The notes beneath the pieces were generated by a model. It saw only the letters and a program-made list of their open reading frames with translations. It was not told where the DNA came from and did not search any database. From positions 620,001 to 684,000 of the forward strand of contig CAZIYT010000002.1 in assembly GCA_964543545.1 (NCBI GenBank): a stretch of DNA of 64,000 bases, in the 5' to 3' direction. A program made the position numbers and the translations under genes. Below are positions 1 through 9,006 of this stretch, in pieces. Each line of letters begins with the position of its first letter. The first letter of the stretch is position 1. The DNA comes from UBA4416 sp964543545 (GTDB taxonomy: Bacteria > Bacteroidota > Bacteroidia > B-17B0 > Aurantibacillaceae).

Positions 1-3000
1 CCGTCATATAAACCGAGTACACACCTCCGTTGGCTGTGGTGGCATTGGCAATAGAAGGATTTTGAGTAGTGGTCGTAAAGCTGTTGGGGCCCGACCAGGT
101 ATAGGTTCCACCCGAAGCACTGTTGGCATTCAGGTTAATCGTTTGACCCACACATACGGAAGTAGCCGTGGCATTCGCGGTTGGTGCCGCAGGAGCTCCC
201 GGGTTGGTAATACTATAAGGACCAAAGTTATTGATACAGCCGTTTCCGTCCCTTACCTGCAGGTTATAGGTACCCGCCGGTTGGTTAGTGAGGTTTGGCG
301 TAGAACCCACATTCGTCGAGCCATTGGTCCAGGTATAAGAGAAAGCCGGTGTTCCGCTTACCGTGACATTGGTGATAGATCCCGTAGAGGCGCTGCAGTT
401 GCTTGGCGCCACATTAGGTGTCGAGCTGAGGAGTGGAAGGGCATTGACATTCACGGTAGCCGTTGTACTGTTGCTGCAGGAGCTTAAAGCCGTTCCGGTA
501 ACCGTGTAGGTCGTCGTTACGGTAGGGCTCACAGAAATAGAGGTGCCGTTCTGTGTGGTGGACCAGGTGTAGGTGTTGGCGCCGCTGGCGGTGAGTAGCT
601 GTGCCGAGTTCTGGCAGATGGTGGCAGAGGGGACGGAAAGCGTTGGTAAAGCCGTGACGCTGACCTGGGCCACAGCCGCATTCGTACAGGTATTGGCGGC
701 TGTTCCGGTCACGGTATAGCTGGTATTGGAAGAAGGATTCGGAGCAATCGTGCTGGTACTGGCACCTGTACTCCAGGAATACGAAGAAGCGCTTCCACTG
801 GCCGTTAGTAACACAGAGCTTCCGTTACAAACCGTCGCATTATTTACCGAGATCGCAGGCAGGGCGTTAACCGTTATGGTCGTCACTGCCGCATTGGTAC
901 AGCTGTTGGCAGCCGTTCCGGTTACTGTATACACGGTGTTGGAGGAAGGGCTCACGGTAATGCTGGTGGCTGCTCCTCCCGGAGTCCAGGTATAGCTTAC
1001 ACCGCCGTTGCCGGTGAGGACGGTGCTTTTCCCGTTACACACCGTTCCTGTACCGCTGATCGTTATCGCAGGCAGGGCGTTGACCGTTACCGTCGTCACG
1101 GCTATGTTGGTACAGCTGGTAGCCGCCGTTCCCGTTAAGGTGTAAGTCGTATTGGAAGTAGGGGAGACGTTGATGCTTCCCCCGTTGGATCCCGTGCTCC
1201 AGGTATAGGTAATGCCGCCGCTGCCGCTCAGGGTCACGGTTTGGTTATTACAAATGCTTATAGGATTGCCCGAATTGATGGCAATGGAAGGAAGGGCATT
1301 GACTGATACCTGGCCTACAGCGCTGTTGCTACAACCATTGGTATTGGTGCCGGTCACGGTATAGGTTGTTGTTACCGTAGGACTCACCGTAATGCTGTTG
1401 CCCGTGGCAGCAGTGCTCCAGGTATAGGTGGAAGCCCCGCTGGCCGTGATGCTTCCCGAATTACCACGGCAAATGGTGGCACTCGTAGAACTCACGGTAG
1501 GCAGGCCGTTCACCACAACCTGCGTGGTGGCTGTTTTTGTACAGCCAAAGGCATTGGCGCCGATCACGCTATACACCGTTGTGGTGGTTGGGGTGACGGT
1601 GATGCTTGGAGAGACCGTCCCGCCCGGTGTCCAGGTATAGCTGATGCCGCCGCTGGCCGTGAGCGTGGTCGATTGCCCGATACAAATCGTGTTAGTTCCT
1701 GCAATGGTGATGACGGGGACGGGATTCACCGTCACATTCGTCACGGCCGTATTCGTACAGCCGTTCGACGCCCGGCCGATGACCGAATAGCTTGTACTAC
1801 TGACGGGTGCCGTCGTAAAAGAACCCGTCGTATTCCCGGTATTCCAGGTATAGGTATTCGCGCCGCTTCCCGTTAAGGTAATGGTTTGCGTGCCGCAGGT
1901 CGTGATCGGGTTTCCGGAATTGATGAGCACCGTCGGAACGGTTTTCACATACACCGTTTTCGTCAAGGTTTGTTTTTGTCCGCACACGCCTCCCGCAATA
2001 CAGGTATAGGTCATGGTCGTTCCGGGGCTTACCGAGATCGTACGCGTGGTCACCGGCGTGGAGCCCGAAGGATACCAGGTATAGCCCGTGGCACCCAAAG
2101 GCGCCGTCAATAAAGAGCTTTGGCCCGGGCAGATGCTATCGGGAACAGCCGTAATTTCCGGCAAGGCAACACCGTCCAGCACCTGGATCGTATAATTGCA
2201 AATATCGCGCGCATAGCCGTCTACCATCAGGTAATAATCATTCCCTACCGTCAGGCCGCTGGCCGTTACCGTAAAGGTATTGGAGCCTTCCTTGAAGCTC
2301 GACACCGGTGAGAAATTATTACAGCTGCTTCCTGAAAAGACCTGCATCTGGATGCCACCGCTCGGGTAGTTCCCCACCCAGCAGTTGCCCACAGTCACCC
2401 GCAGGTTGGCGGTTACGCTGCCGGCCGTAAAGCGGATCCAGGAATTATTCTCAATATTAACATCGATAGCCGGAGAAGAGTAGGGGCCCGCAATATTGCT
2501 CGGCGGATAATAGCCGAAAGGCCCGCCCGTATTGGTACCATCCGGTTGGTTAACGCCCAACGGCGTTTCATTGTTGGCATACATTTGTCCCGCGCCGGTG
2601 CCAGGCCTGTCGGGGCTGTATGCCGGGCTGGTAGAGGCGGAATAACCGTTGAGGTCGCAGATGTAGAGGGCATTCACACAGGCATCGTTGGTAGGCGCCT
2701 GGACGCATAAGCCAAAGCTTCCCGTTTCGCCACCCCAGCCCCAGTACCTTAAATACACCGTAGAGCCGGGAGTTAATCCTGTTGCATTGATGTAAGGCTG
2801 AAAATCATTGGCGGTGCCCGGATAATTATAGGGAGCACCGCTGCCACCATCCGCATCATCCGAACAGTCGATCTGCGTCAGGCTTCCGCAGGTGCCGCTG
2901 TATAAGGCCATGGCCCCATCATCGATCACGGTGGTGGAAGGCGTTAAATTAGGTTGAGGTGTAATGCATAAGTTACCACTGGCCGGCACGGTGATCTTAA

Positions 3001-4009
3001 ACCACACGTCTTTACTGGCAGCGGTAAATCCGCCCGTACCTCCTGTACATCCCGTTGGTGCGGTTGCAGCGCTTAAGGTAGCTCCCACATTGGAGAAGGA
3101 CAGGTAATTACAATCGGCCGTCACAGGAGGCATCTGGATCGAATTGCAGGGTTCATCGTTGGGCTGTGTGCCTACCACAATGGAAGCGCCGGTAATACAG
3201 ATGTTGAAAGGGTAGCCGCCCGTGGCATAATAATCATACACGCGGACATAATAGGTACTGCCGGGCACAAGGCCGGTGGCATTGATGGTTTCGGTACCAC
3301 CCGAAAAGGTAACATCCTGGCAGCTAAGAGACGTGAGTGAAGCACAGGTACCGGAAAATAGCTCCACAACGGCGTCCATGCCCCCGGAGCCCGCTACCTG
3401 GATGGTTTGCGTATAATTATTGGCGGTGAACATAAACCACACATCATCGTCGGCGGTTCCGGAGCAGCCCGTCATGGATTGTGTTGCTCCATAAGATGTG
3501 GCGGCGGTATTTACACAGCTTCCGTTTACGGTAAGCGCCGTCGCAGTACCACAGTTGTTATTAGCCGGTGCGGCAGGAGGCAGGTTCACGCAGGTGGTAA
3601 AGGTGCCTGCACTGGTACCCGTGTAGTAATCATAGATGCGTAAATAATAGGTGACACCAACCGTTAAGCCGGTGGCATTGATGGTTTCCACACCACCCAT
3701 AAAGGTATTGTCCACGCAGTTCAGAGACGTTAAGCTTCCGCAGCTTCCCCCGGAAAGCAGCTGGATCACGGGATCGTAGCCTGCCGAACCGGTTACGGAG
3801 ATCTGGTGGGAGGTATTGGTCGCCACAAAGCGGTACCAGGCATCGTCATCAGCGTTGCCCACGCAGCCCGGTAAATTCTGGGTTGCGCCCGGACTGCCCG
3901 TAACGCAGTTGCCAATGGTTAATAACACGGCACCCGAACAATTGTCGGATTGCGACTGCATCTGGTAACATGCCAACAGGCATAAAAGAAGCGTGTAAAT
4001 GTTCTTCAT
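1..4009 (-). CDS. Giant secreted Ig-like/SprB-repeat surface protein (C-terminus outside window)
   Basis: The frame is open from the ATG at 4009 to the window edge, giving at least 1336 residues without a stop. It opens with a signal peptide (MKNIYTLLLCLLACYQMQSQ). Residues about 22-600 hold several beta-sandwich modules with recurring DDAW/DDVW and YYLRIYDYY/YYVRVYDYY signatures, resembling pre-peptidase C-terminal domains. About eight tandem Ig-like repeats of 70-73 residues follow (residues ~612-1190), each with a C-x-G or C-x-N turn, a YTW strand and a YTVTGT strand, separated by a VNALP-like linker. A SprB-type repeat (TYNLQVRDGNGC) follows at ~1190-1265 and a further Ig-like module then runs off the edge. 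This is the build of T9SS-exported adhesins; the sorting domain would be outside the window. The divergent SPOR/PorP pair supports a surface role. The exact ligand cannot be told. Confidence 0.85.
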   Translation of the reverse strand, partial: MKNIYTLLLCLLACYQMQSQSDNCSGAVLLTIGNCVTGSPGATQNLPGCVGNADDDAWYRFVATNTSHQISVTGSAGYDPVIQLLSGGSCGSLTSLNCVDNTFMGGVETINATGLTVGVTYYLRIYDYYTGTSAGTFTTCVNLPPAAPANNNCGTATALTVNGSCVNTAATSYGATQSMTGCSGTADDDVWFMFTANNYTQTIQVAGSGGMDAVVELFSGTCASLTSLSCQDVTFSGGTETINATGLVPGSTYYVRVYDYYATGGYPFNICITGASIVVGTQPNDEPCNSIQMPPVTADCNYLSFSNVGATLSAATAPTGCTGGTGGFTAASKDVWFKITVPASGNLCITPQPNLTPSTTVIDDGAMALYSGTCGSLTQIDCSDDADGGSGAPYNYPGTANDFQPYINATGLTPGSTVYLRYWGWGGETGSFGLCVQAPTNDACVNALYICDLNGYSASTSPAYSPDRPGTGAGQMYANNETPLGVNQPDGTNTGGPFGYYPPSNIAGPYSSPAIDVNIENNSWIRFTAGSVTANLRVTVGNCWVGNYPSGGIQMQVFSGSSCNNFSPVSSFKEGSNTFTVTASGLTVGNDYYLMVDGYARDICNYTIQVLDGVALPEITAVPDSICPGQSSLLTAPLGATGYTWYPSGSTPVTTRTISVSPGTTMTYTCIAGGVCGQKQTLTKTVYVKTVPTVLINSGNPITTCGTQTITLTGSGANTYTWNTGNTTGSFTTAPVSSTSYSVIGRASNGCTNTAVTNVTVNPVPVITIAGTNTICIGQSTTLTASGGISYTWTPGGTVSPSITVTPTTTTVYSVIGANAFGCTKTATTQVVVNGLPTVSSTSATICRGNSGSITASGASTYTWSTAATGNSITVSPTVTTTYTVTGTNTNGCSNSAVGQVSVNALPSIAINSGNPISICNNQTVTLSGSGGITYTWSTGSNGGSINVSPTSNTTYTLTGTAATSCTNIAVTTVTVNALPAITISGTGTVCNGKSTVLTGNGGVSYTWTPGGAATSITVSPSSNTVYTVTGTAANSCTNAAVTTITVNALPAISVNNATVCNGSSVLLTASGSASSYSWSTGASTSTIAPNPSSNTSYTVTGTAANTCTNAAVAQVSVTALPTLSVPSATICQNSAQLLTASGANTYTWSTTQNGTSISVSPTVTTTYTVTGTALSSCSNSTTATVNVNALPLLSSTPNVAPSNCSASTGSITNVTVSGTPAFSYTWTNGSTNVGSTPNLTNQPAGTYNLQVRDGNGCINNFGPYSITNPGAPAAPTANATATSVCVGQTINLNANSASGGTYTWSGPNSFTTTTQNPSIANATTANGGVYSVYMT

Positions 4010-4033
4010 AAACGGGGATTGAAATAAAGAAGG

Positions 4034-4402
4034 TTATGGATTGCTGATTGTTTCGTTGTGGTATTCCACAGGAGTAAAGCCTTTGTTAACCAGGCTCCGC
4101 TTGATGTTCACGGCACTGAATTGCTTATCGCCTTCACCGGCAACAGCGGCTTCGATAGTGATGAGGCGAACCTGGCCGGCGCCTTTCTCCGCTTTGTACT
4201 CGATCTTAACTTCGCTTACAAACTCCAGGTTCTTCAGGTCCTGCTGCAAAAATTCCAGTTGCTCGGGAGAGGCTTGTCCCTGGAAAGAATAGTAATGCAT
4301 TTTGGTGATCTGCTTATCGGATTTAAGCTTTGGTTCTTGTGAAAAGGCAAATTGACTAAGGAAAAGAAACAGGACTGTGATGAGAAAATAAATAAAACGC
4401 AT
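4034..4402 (-). CDS. Small secreted protein, companion of the giant adhesin
   Basis: A 122-residue protein with a clear signal peptide (MRFIYFLITVLFLFLSQFAF, cleavage near SQ). The mature part is about 100 residues and alternates helix and strand (EQLEFLQQDLKNLEFVSEVKIEY then VRLITIEAAV). This pattern could fold like a small ferredoxin-like or HMA-type sensor domain, but no metal-binding CxxC is present. I do not recognise a named family. Its stop lies only 24 nt before the start of the giant Ig-like protein on the same strand, so the two are very probably co-transcribed, with this gene first. A secreted chaperone or accessory role for the adhesin is only an inference. Confidence 0.7.
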   Translation of the reverse strand: MRFIYFLITVLFLFLSQFAFSQEPKLKSDKQITKMHYYSFQGQASPEQLEFLQQDLKNLEFVSEVKIEYKAEKGAGQVRLITIEAAVAGEGDKQFSAVNIKRSLVNKGFTPVEYHNETISNP

Positions 4403-4743
4403 AAGAATTTATTTTGATATTTATCTGATATTTTAAGAACTATTAACACCAAAAATATATCAATTTTCCGAGGTAAATCGTATTGCTAATGTTAAATATC
4501 GGGGCTTTAACGTTTAAAACAGTTTAGTAGGATTAATGAAAAGTGAACTGATTGTCTTTGTGAGTGAGGAAACTGTTTGTGGGATAAACGACAGAAACCG
4601 GCCAAAAAATTAACAATTGCTGTAATTCTGTAGATTTTTTGATCGGAAATGCCCTGAAAAGGCCTCTGAGCCTTAATTTTTTTGTTCTTTCATTTAATTA
4701 GTTATATTTGTTAATTAACGATTTTAGCTATTAAACTTTGTAT
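4403..4743. other. Divergent intergenic region between two surface-protein operons
   Basis: AT-rich, about 340 bp, with no credible gene. It must hold the promoters of both the minus-strand adhesin operon and the plus-strand SPOR/PorP pair. The plus-strand promoter is readable (4681-4710). I could not settle on a minus-strand promoter. Confidence 0.6.
4681..4710 (+). promoter_or_regulatory. Bacteroidota-type promoter for the SPOR/PorP operon
   Basis: TTTG at 4681-4684 is followed after 18 nt by TATATTTG at 4703-4710, matching the Bacteroidota consensus TTG-N17-23-TAnnTTTG. The ATG at 4744 lies 33 nt downstream. Confidence 0.65.
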
Positions 4744-5616
4744 ATGAAAAAAGCACTCACTCTTTTTGGACTCGTTATTTCATTTGTTTCTTTTTCACAG
4801 ATCACCATCACGGCCAATTTGCCGGCAAGCATTAGTGCAGGGTCTTCTATAGATGCAGACGTAAAGATCAATAAAGGAGCTGTCGGCAATTTTGCGAAAT
4901 ACCAGATGGATGTCCCGGGTGGCTATATCGTAACCGCAGGCGATGTGAAAGGTGGTAACTTCACCTTCGAAAATCAAAGGGCTAAGATCGTATGGGTATC
5001 CGTACCATCCGAAAATGAATTTACCGTACAGCTAAAGATCCAGGCGAGCAGCACCGCTGCCAGCGGCACTTTCTCTCAGAAATTTTATTACCTCGAGAAT
5101 AACGAGAAAAAAGAAGTGGATGGGAATTCCATGAATGTAACGGTAGGTGATGGAGGTGCTGTCGCTGCAACAACCCCGGTAGAAAGTACCCCTGTGGAAA
5201 CCACGCCAAATACGACCCCGGTAGAACCTGTAAAATCTACTCCCGTAGAGACAGTTAAATCAACGCCTGTGGAAACCGTAAAATCTACGCCGGCAGAGCC
5301 TGTGAAAACGGTACAGGTGGAAACCGTGAAATCCACACCTGTAGAAAATACAACGGCTTCCAAGGTTTCTTCTTCCACAGCTTCCGAAGGAGGCATGACC
5401 TACAAAGTACAATTGGGCGCTTATTCCTCACAACCCAACAAAAGCAAATTTTCGGGCCTGAGCAATGTGAGCATCGACCAGATCAACGGATTGTATAAAG
5501 TAACCTGCGGCAGCTTCAAGACAAAAGAAGATGCTGTAAAATACCGCGATGAGCTTACGGCTAAAGGCTTCAACGGCTTTATCGTAAAATACCAGAACGG
5601 CCAACGCATCAATTAA
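4744..5616 (+). CDS. Secreted SPOR-domain protein with Pro/Val/Glu/Thr linker
   Basis: I start at the ATG at 4744, which gives signal peptide MKKALTLFGLVISFVSFSQ; an in-frame TTG six bases upstream is less likely. The product is 290 residues. Residues ~20-140 form an all-beta domain that looks like a cohesin or Ig-like sandwich. Residues ~145-215 are a low-complexity linker of repeated PVE(T/P)VKST units. The last ~75 residues (MTYKVQLGAYSS... to the C-terminus) are a SPOR domain, a family known to bind denuded peptidoglycan glycan strands. The PorP/SprF gene follows after 18 nt, so the pair is probably one operon. A role in tying the outer-membrane PorP partner to the cell wall is an inference from this pairing. 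Confidence 0.8.
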   Translation: MKKALTLFGLVISFVSFSQITITANLPASISAGSSIDADVKINKGAVGNFAKYQMDVPGGYIVTAGDVKGGNFTFENQRAKIVWVSVPSENEFTVQLKIQASSTAASGTFSQKFYYLENNEKKEVDGNSMNVTVGDGGAVAATTPVESTPVETTPNTTPVEPVKSTPVETVKSTPVETVKSTPAEPVKTVQVETVKSTPVENTTASKVSSSTASEGGMTYKVQLGAYSSQPNKSKFSGLSNVSIDQINGLYKVTCGSFKTKEDAVKYRDELTAKGFNGFIVKYQNGQRIN

Positions 5617-5634
5617 TTTATTGATTCCTGTATT

Positions 5635-6597
5635 TTGATCAAAGGCCTCCTCATATCTGCTTGCTTATTGTTTTCTTTTTGTTCCTGGTCTCAGCAATAC
5701 CCATGGTGGACCCAGTTCAGAAGCGCGCAAACCTTATTGAATCCCGGTTTTTGCGGAACCAAGCGCCTGGTGGATGTCAGGCTGAACTACCGCAACCAAT
5801 GGACAGGCTTTGACGGCGCTCCCAAAACCTATGCGTTAGCGCTCAACTCCCGTTTGCTGAAAGGAAAGCTGGGCGCCGGTGGCTTTATTTATAAGGATGA
5901 CATTGGTCCGTTCAAAAATTTCTCCGGCAGCATCACCGGGGCGTATCACCTGAAATTCCCTGATTCGGAGCTCTCTGTCGGCGTGCAGGGAAATTACATG
6001 AGCAGGCGCTTCGACGGTACAGACATTACCATCCGTAACCAACAGGATAAAGCTATCAATCAATACGCAGCGGATAAGGTTTCCAATTTCGACATGAGCT
6101 TTGGCATTGTGTACTACAACGACCGTTTCCACATCGGGGCGGGTGCCAATAACGTAGCCGGCAGTGCTTTTGAGTTTTACAAAAAAGACGATGCCAAAAT
6201 GGGGAAATTCACCAATGTGGCGCACTATAATGTGTCGGCAGGCTACAACTGGGCCGATAACCTCGACTACGTATTTGAAAATACCGTACTGGCCGTGTAT
6301 GTGCCCTCCGTTCCTTTTTCCTTTGAATACAACCTAAGGCTGCACATGAAAAAGCAATTGATGGCCGGCCTCGACTTCCGCTTCAATGATGCCATTGCCC
6401 TGCAGGTTGGCTACACCATTAAAGATTACCTCCAGATTTCCTATTCCTACGACTTCGTAACCTCCCCTCTCAGAACCTACCAAAAAGGGTCTCATGAGAT
6501 CATGATCATTTTCTCATCCAATATGGGAACCGACAAAAGAAAGAGAGGATTTAACGGAAGATTCTTAAAACAGCGCTTCCAGTATCTGCTCCAGTAA
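5635..6597 (+). CDS. Type IX secretion system membrane protein, PorP/SprF family
   Basis: A 320-residue predicted outer-membrane beta-barrel. The N-terminus reads QQYPWWTQFRSAQTLLNPGFCGT, then RNQWTGFDGAPKTYALALNS and GAGGFIYKDDIGPF, the typical pattern of PorP/SprF proteins; amphipathic beta strands run to the end. No ATG is present, so TTG at 5635 is chosen because it yields a proper signal peptide (MIKGLLISACLLFSFCSWSQ). PorP/SprF proteins work with T9SS substrates, usually a large adhesin encoded next door. Here the direct partner is the SPOR protein 18 nt upstream, and the large adhesin is on the opposite strand. Ppx/GppA follows after 32 nt. Confidence 0.88.
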   Translation: MIKGLLISACLLFSFCSWSQQYPWWTQFRSAQTLLNPGFCGTKRLVDVRLNYRNQWTGFDGAPKTYALALNSRLLKGKLGAGGFIYKDDIGPFKNFSGSITGAYHLKFPDSELSVGVQGNYMSRRFDGTDITIRNQQDKAINQYAADKVSNFDMSFGIVYYNDRFHIGAGANNVAGSAFEFYKKDDAKMGKFTNVAHYNVSAGYNWADNLDYVFENTVLAVYVPSVPFSFEYNLRLHMKKQLMAGLDFRFNDAIALQVGYTIKDYLQISYSYDFVTSPLRTYQKGSHEIMIIFSSNMGTDKRKRGFNGRFLKQRFQYLLQ

Positions 6598-6629
6598 TAG
6601 TTGGTATAATTTTAGCTTAAGCTTTATTT

Positions 6630-7565
6630 ATGGTATTTGCAGTCATCGATCTGGGAACGAACACCTTTAATCTTCTAATAGGGGAAACGCTTCCGGATAA
6701 TACCTTTAAGCGCCTGTTCAATACTAAAATTGCCGTGAAGCTCGGTGAAGGAACCATTAACTCCGGCTACATCGGCGATGCTCCTTTTCAGCGCGGCATC
6801 AATGCCCTCAAGCAATACCAGCAATACATCCTGGATTATAATGTCGAGAAAGAATTTGCCTTTGCCACTTCTGCGATCCGCTCGGCTTCCAATGGTCCCG
6901 ACTTTGTGAAGGCTGCCCTGGAGCAAGCGAAGATCTCGGTAACGGTGATCGACGGTGATGAAGAGGCGGAGCTGGTATATTACGGCAACCGCATGGCGGT
7001 GAAGATGTCGGAAAACATTTCGCTCATCATGGACATCGGCGGCGGCAGTACCGAATTTATCCTGGCCAACAACGATACCATATTCTGGAAAAAAAGCTTT
7101 AAGCTCGGCGCAGCGCGGCTGCTCGACCGCTTCAAACCCAATGACCCGATTACGGAGCAGGAAATCAACGCCTTTCACGACTACCTGCGTACCGAGCTGC
7201 AATCCCTGCGTGAGGCGGTGAAGCAGTACCAACCGATGGAGCTGATCGGCTCTTCGGGCGCTTTCGATTCGGTGGTAGATCTTATTGGCGGCGAGTTCAA
7301 TCATCCGCTCATCAGCGATGGCCAAACCGAGTATCACATTTCCCTGGGAGAATATGACCTGATCAGTTGCAAGATCAAAGCTTCTACCTTGCACGAGCGC
7401 TACCAGATGCCTTACCTCATTAATATGCGGGCCGATATGATGGTGATTTCCGTGATGCTCATCGATCACGTCCTGAAAGAGCTGAACCTGAATGTTTTTA
7501 AGACCTCTACCTTTTCGCTTAAGGAAGGCGTCATCAGTAAAAAATTGGGACTGACACTGCGATAA
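6630..7565 (+). CDS. Ppx/GppA family phosphatase (exopolyphosphatase/pppGpp phosphohydrolase type)
   Basis: A 311-residue cytoplasmic enzyme of the actin-like ATPase superfamily. The phosphate-1 loop DLGTNTFNLLIG is at residues ~7-18, DEEAELVYYG near 110, and the second phosphate loop MDIGGGSTEFI near 133-143; IGSSGAFDSVVD lies further on. The family hydrolyses polyphosphate or the gamma/5' phosphate of pppGpp; sequence alone does not tell which. The length fits the short single-module form without the C-terminal HD domain. It begins 32 nt after the PorP stop and could be read from the same transcript, but the function suggests an independent unit. Confidence 0.88.
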   Translation: MVFAVIDLGTNTFNLLIGETLPDNTFKRLFNTKIAVKLGEGTINSGYIGDAPFQRGINALKQYQQYILDYNVEKEFAFATSAIRSASNGPDFVKAALEQAKISVTVIDGDEEAELVYYGNRMAVKMSENISLIMDIGGGSTEFILANNDTIFWKKSFKLGAARLLDRFKPNDPITEQEINAFHDYLRTELQSLREAVKQYQPMELIGSSGAFDSVVDLIGGEFNHPLISDGQTEYHISLGEYDLISCKIKASTLHERYQMPYLINMRADMMVISVMLIDHVLKELNLNVFKTSTFSLKEGVISKKLGLTLR

Positions 7566-7634
7566 AGCCTGTACTGATAAAAAACAAATCCTGTTTCACA
7601 ACCATTTTTGAGAGAACTTACCGCGATTAAAATT

Positions 7635-7732
7635 TTGGGCGTGTCTCCGCAAAGAGGCAGCGGAGTCGTGCTTTTCGCTGCAATCTTTTGCAAAGAACAG
7701 GCAAAAGGATTTCCGCTACAATCACTCACGCA
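7635..7732 (+). repeat. Dispersed TTGGGCG-type intergenic element, copy 1
   Basis: Begins TTGGGCGTGTC and ends AATCACTCACGCA, with CAAAAGGATTTCCGCT inside. The same start, middle and end blocks recur at 49209-49360, and related ones at 59153-59435. No coding capacity is seen. Confidence 0.55.
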
Positions 7733-7840
7733 GGTTTGCTCGGAGGTATGAGTTAGCTCAATGATGTGAATACAAGCGCCAGGGATTTCTAAAACCGGAT
7801 TTTTTAAAGATGAATCTGTTTTTGCTCCCGCTCGCTGAGC

Positions 7841-7868
7841 TTGCCGATGTCTTTTTTCCTTACCTTTG
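7841..7868 (+). promoter_or_regulatory. Bacteroidota-type promoter deciding the start of the next gene
   Basis: TTG at 7841-7843, 17-nt spacer, TACCTTTG at 7861-7868. The ATG at 7876 begins 8 nt after the -7 element, so the transcript would be almost leaderless. This makes an upstream in-frame ATG at 7810 unlikely. Confidence 0.6.
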
Positions 7869-7875
7869 GACGGAC

Positions 7876-8433
7876 ATGATTGCTGCCAGCCCATATACCT
7901 TACCGCTTATTACAGAGTTTGATGACAAGCTGCTCCTGAAAAACAGCTGGCTGATGATCCTGCATGCCTCGCGCATTCCGCCGCATGTGGGCATTATGAT
8001 CAACGGCTCCTACAGTTCGCTTACCATCAAAGGACATGAGCTGAACGTGAGAGCGGAAGTGCTCCTGAAAACCATTTCGCAGAAAAAGATCGAAACGCTG
8101 GCAGTGCAGCTGGTGAAGCAACCGGTGTTCAGCGCCGATTATCAAAAAGAAGTGCTCGACTTCTACATCAGGCAATTTCCGAAAGTGGAGGCGCATAAGG
8201 CCAGCTGCCTGAGCCCCGTAAAGCTTTTCCTGCAGGAGTTTTACGCCATTCCATACGATGCCCGGGAGCTCTTGTTTGAGATTACAGAACGCCTGAAACA
8301 AAATGCGTATATTGACAAGGTACTGGGTTTCAATCTGAAAGATACTCTCACGGAAAGTGAATTTTCACTCCCGGTGTATTCGCATGAGCGCTTGCAGGAA
8401 GTGATTGCCCAGGAAACGTCTTATCAGAATTAA
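7876..8433 (+). CDS. Conserved-looking protein of unknown function
   Basis: A 185-residue soluble protein from the ATG at 7876 (MIAASPYTLPLITEFDDKLL). A longer frame from 7810 is possible, but the promoter lies inside it. Segments such as LHASRIPPHVGIMINGSYSS, a central LAVQLVKQPVF strand and a C-terminal helical part (FLQEFYAIPYDARELLFEIT) suggest an alpha/beta fold. I do not recognise the family. No signal peptide or membrane segment is seen. Its stop codon is immediately followed by the start of the acetyltransferase gene (no intervening base), so the two are translationally coupled and may act together. Confidence 0.7.
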   Translation: MIAASPYTLPLITEFDDKLLLKNSWLMILHASRIPPHVGIMINGSYSSLTIKGHELNVRAEVLLKTISQKKIETLAVQLVKQPVFSADYQKEVLDFYIRQFPKVEAHKASCLSPVKLFLQEFYAIPYDARELLFEITERLKQNAYIDKVLGFNLKDTLTESEFSLPVYSHERLQEVIAQETSYQN

Positions 8434-8955
8434 ATGTTTATTAAGAACGCTCATATTTTCCTGCGTGCGGTCGAAAAAAGCGACCTCGATGTGCTTTATG
8501 CCTGCGAGAATGATATGTCGGTATGGAAAGTAAGCAACACACAAACGCCTTTCAGCAAATACGTCCTGGAGCAGTACCTCGATACGGCGCACCAGGATAT
8601 TTATACCAATAAGCAATTGCGCCTGATGATCTGCGCGCAGGATTCAGGGATAGCAGTAGGAACCATCGACCTCTTTGAATTTGAGCCGGCCCACGCCAGG
8701 ATAGGAGTAGGGGTTTTGATCTTTGAGACCTTCCGGAATAAAGGCTATGCCTATGAAGCGCTCTGCTGCCTGAAACAATACGCCTTTGAGACCTTGTTGC
8801 TGAACCAGCTGTATTGTAACATCAGCGCCTCCAATGGCGATAGCATCCGTTTATTTGAGAAGCTGGGTTTCCGGAACTCAGGCGTAAAAAAGAGCTGGAA
8901 CAAAACAGCAGAGGGCCAATTTGAAGACGAGCTGTTCTATCAGTTGATCCGGTAA
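8434..8955 (+). CDS. GNAT family N-acetyltransferase (RimJ/RimL/SpeG-like)
   Basis: A 173-residue GNAT enzyme. The N-terminal strand IFLRAVEKSDLDVLYACEND is typical of RimJ/RimL- or SpeG-like members. The acetyl-CoA region is IGVGVLIFETFRNKGYAYEA (about residues 89-108), and the C-terminal motif SASNGDSIRLFEKLGFRNSG is also present. Such enzymes transfer acetyl from acetyl-CoA to an amine; spermidine, a protein N-terminus or another small amine are all possible here. The ATG directly abuts the stop of the preceding unknown gene, indicating an operon. Confidence 0.88.
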   Translation: MFIKNAHIFLRAVEKSDLDVLYACENDMSVWKVSNTQTPFSKYVLEQYLDTAHQDIYTNKQLRLMICAQDSGIAVGTIDLFEFEPAHARIGVGVLIFETFRNKGYAYEALCCLKQYAFETLLLNQLYCNISASNGDSIRLFEKLGFRNSGVKKSWNKTAEGQFEDELFYQLIR

Positions 8956-9006
8956 TTCTTTTCCGGAACTTACAGAACAGAAATCATAGAAACGTTTTTC
9001 TTATTC

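Larger units (their letters stand above)
7566..7875. other. Intergenic region with a dispersed element
   Basis: About 310 bp without a credible gene. A TTGGGCG-type dispersed element sits at 7635-7732 and a promoter at 7841-7868. Confidence 0.5.

Noticed and set aside
6675..7469. 264-codon minus-strand frame
   Set aside because: Antisense shadow of the Ppx/GppA gene with a His-rich composition typical of shadow frames.
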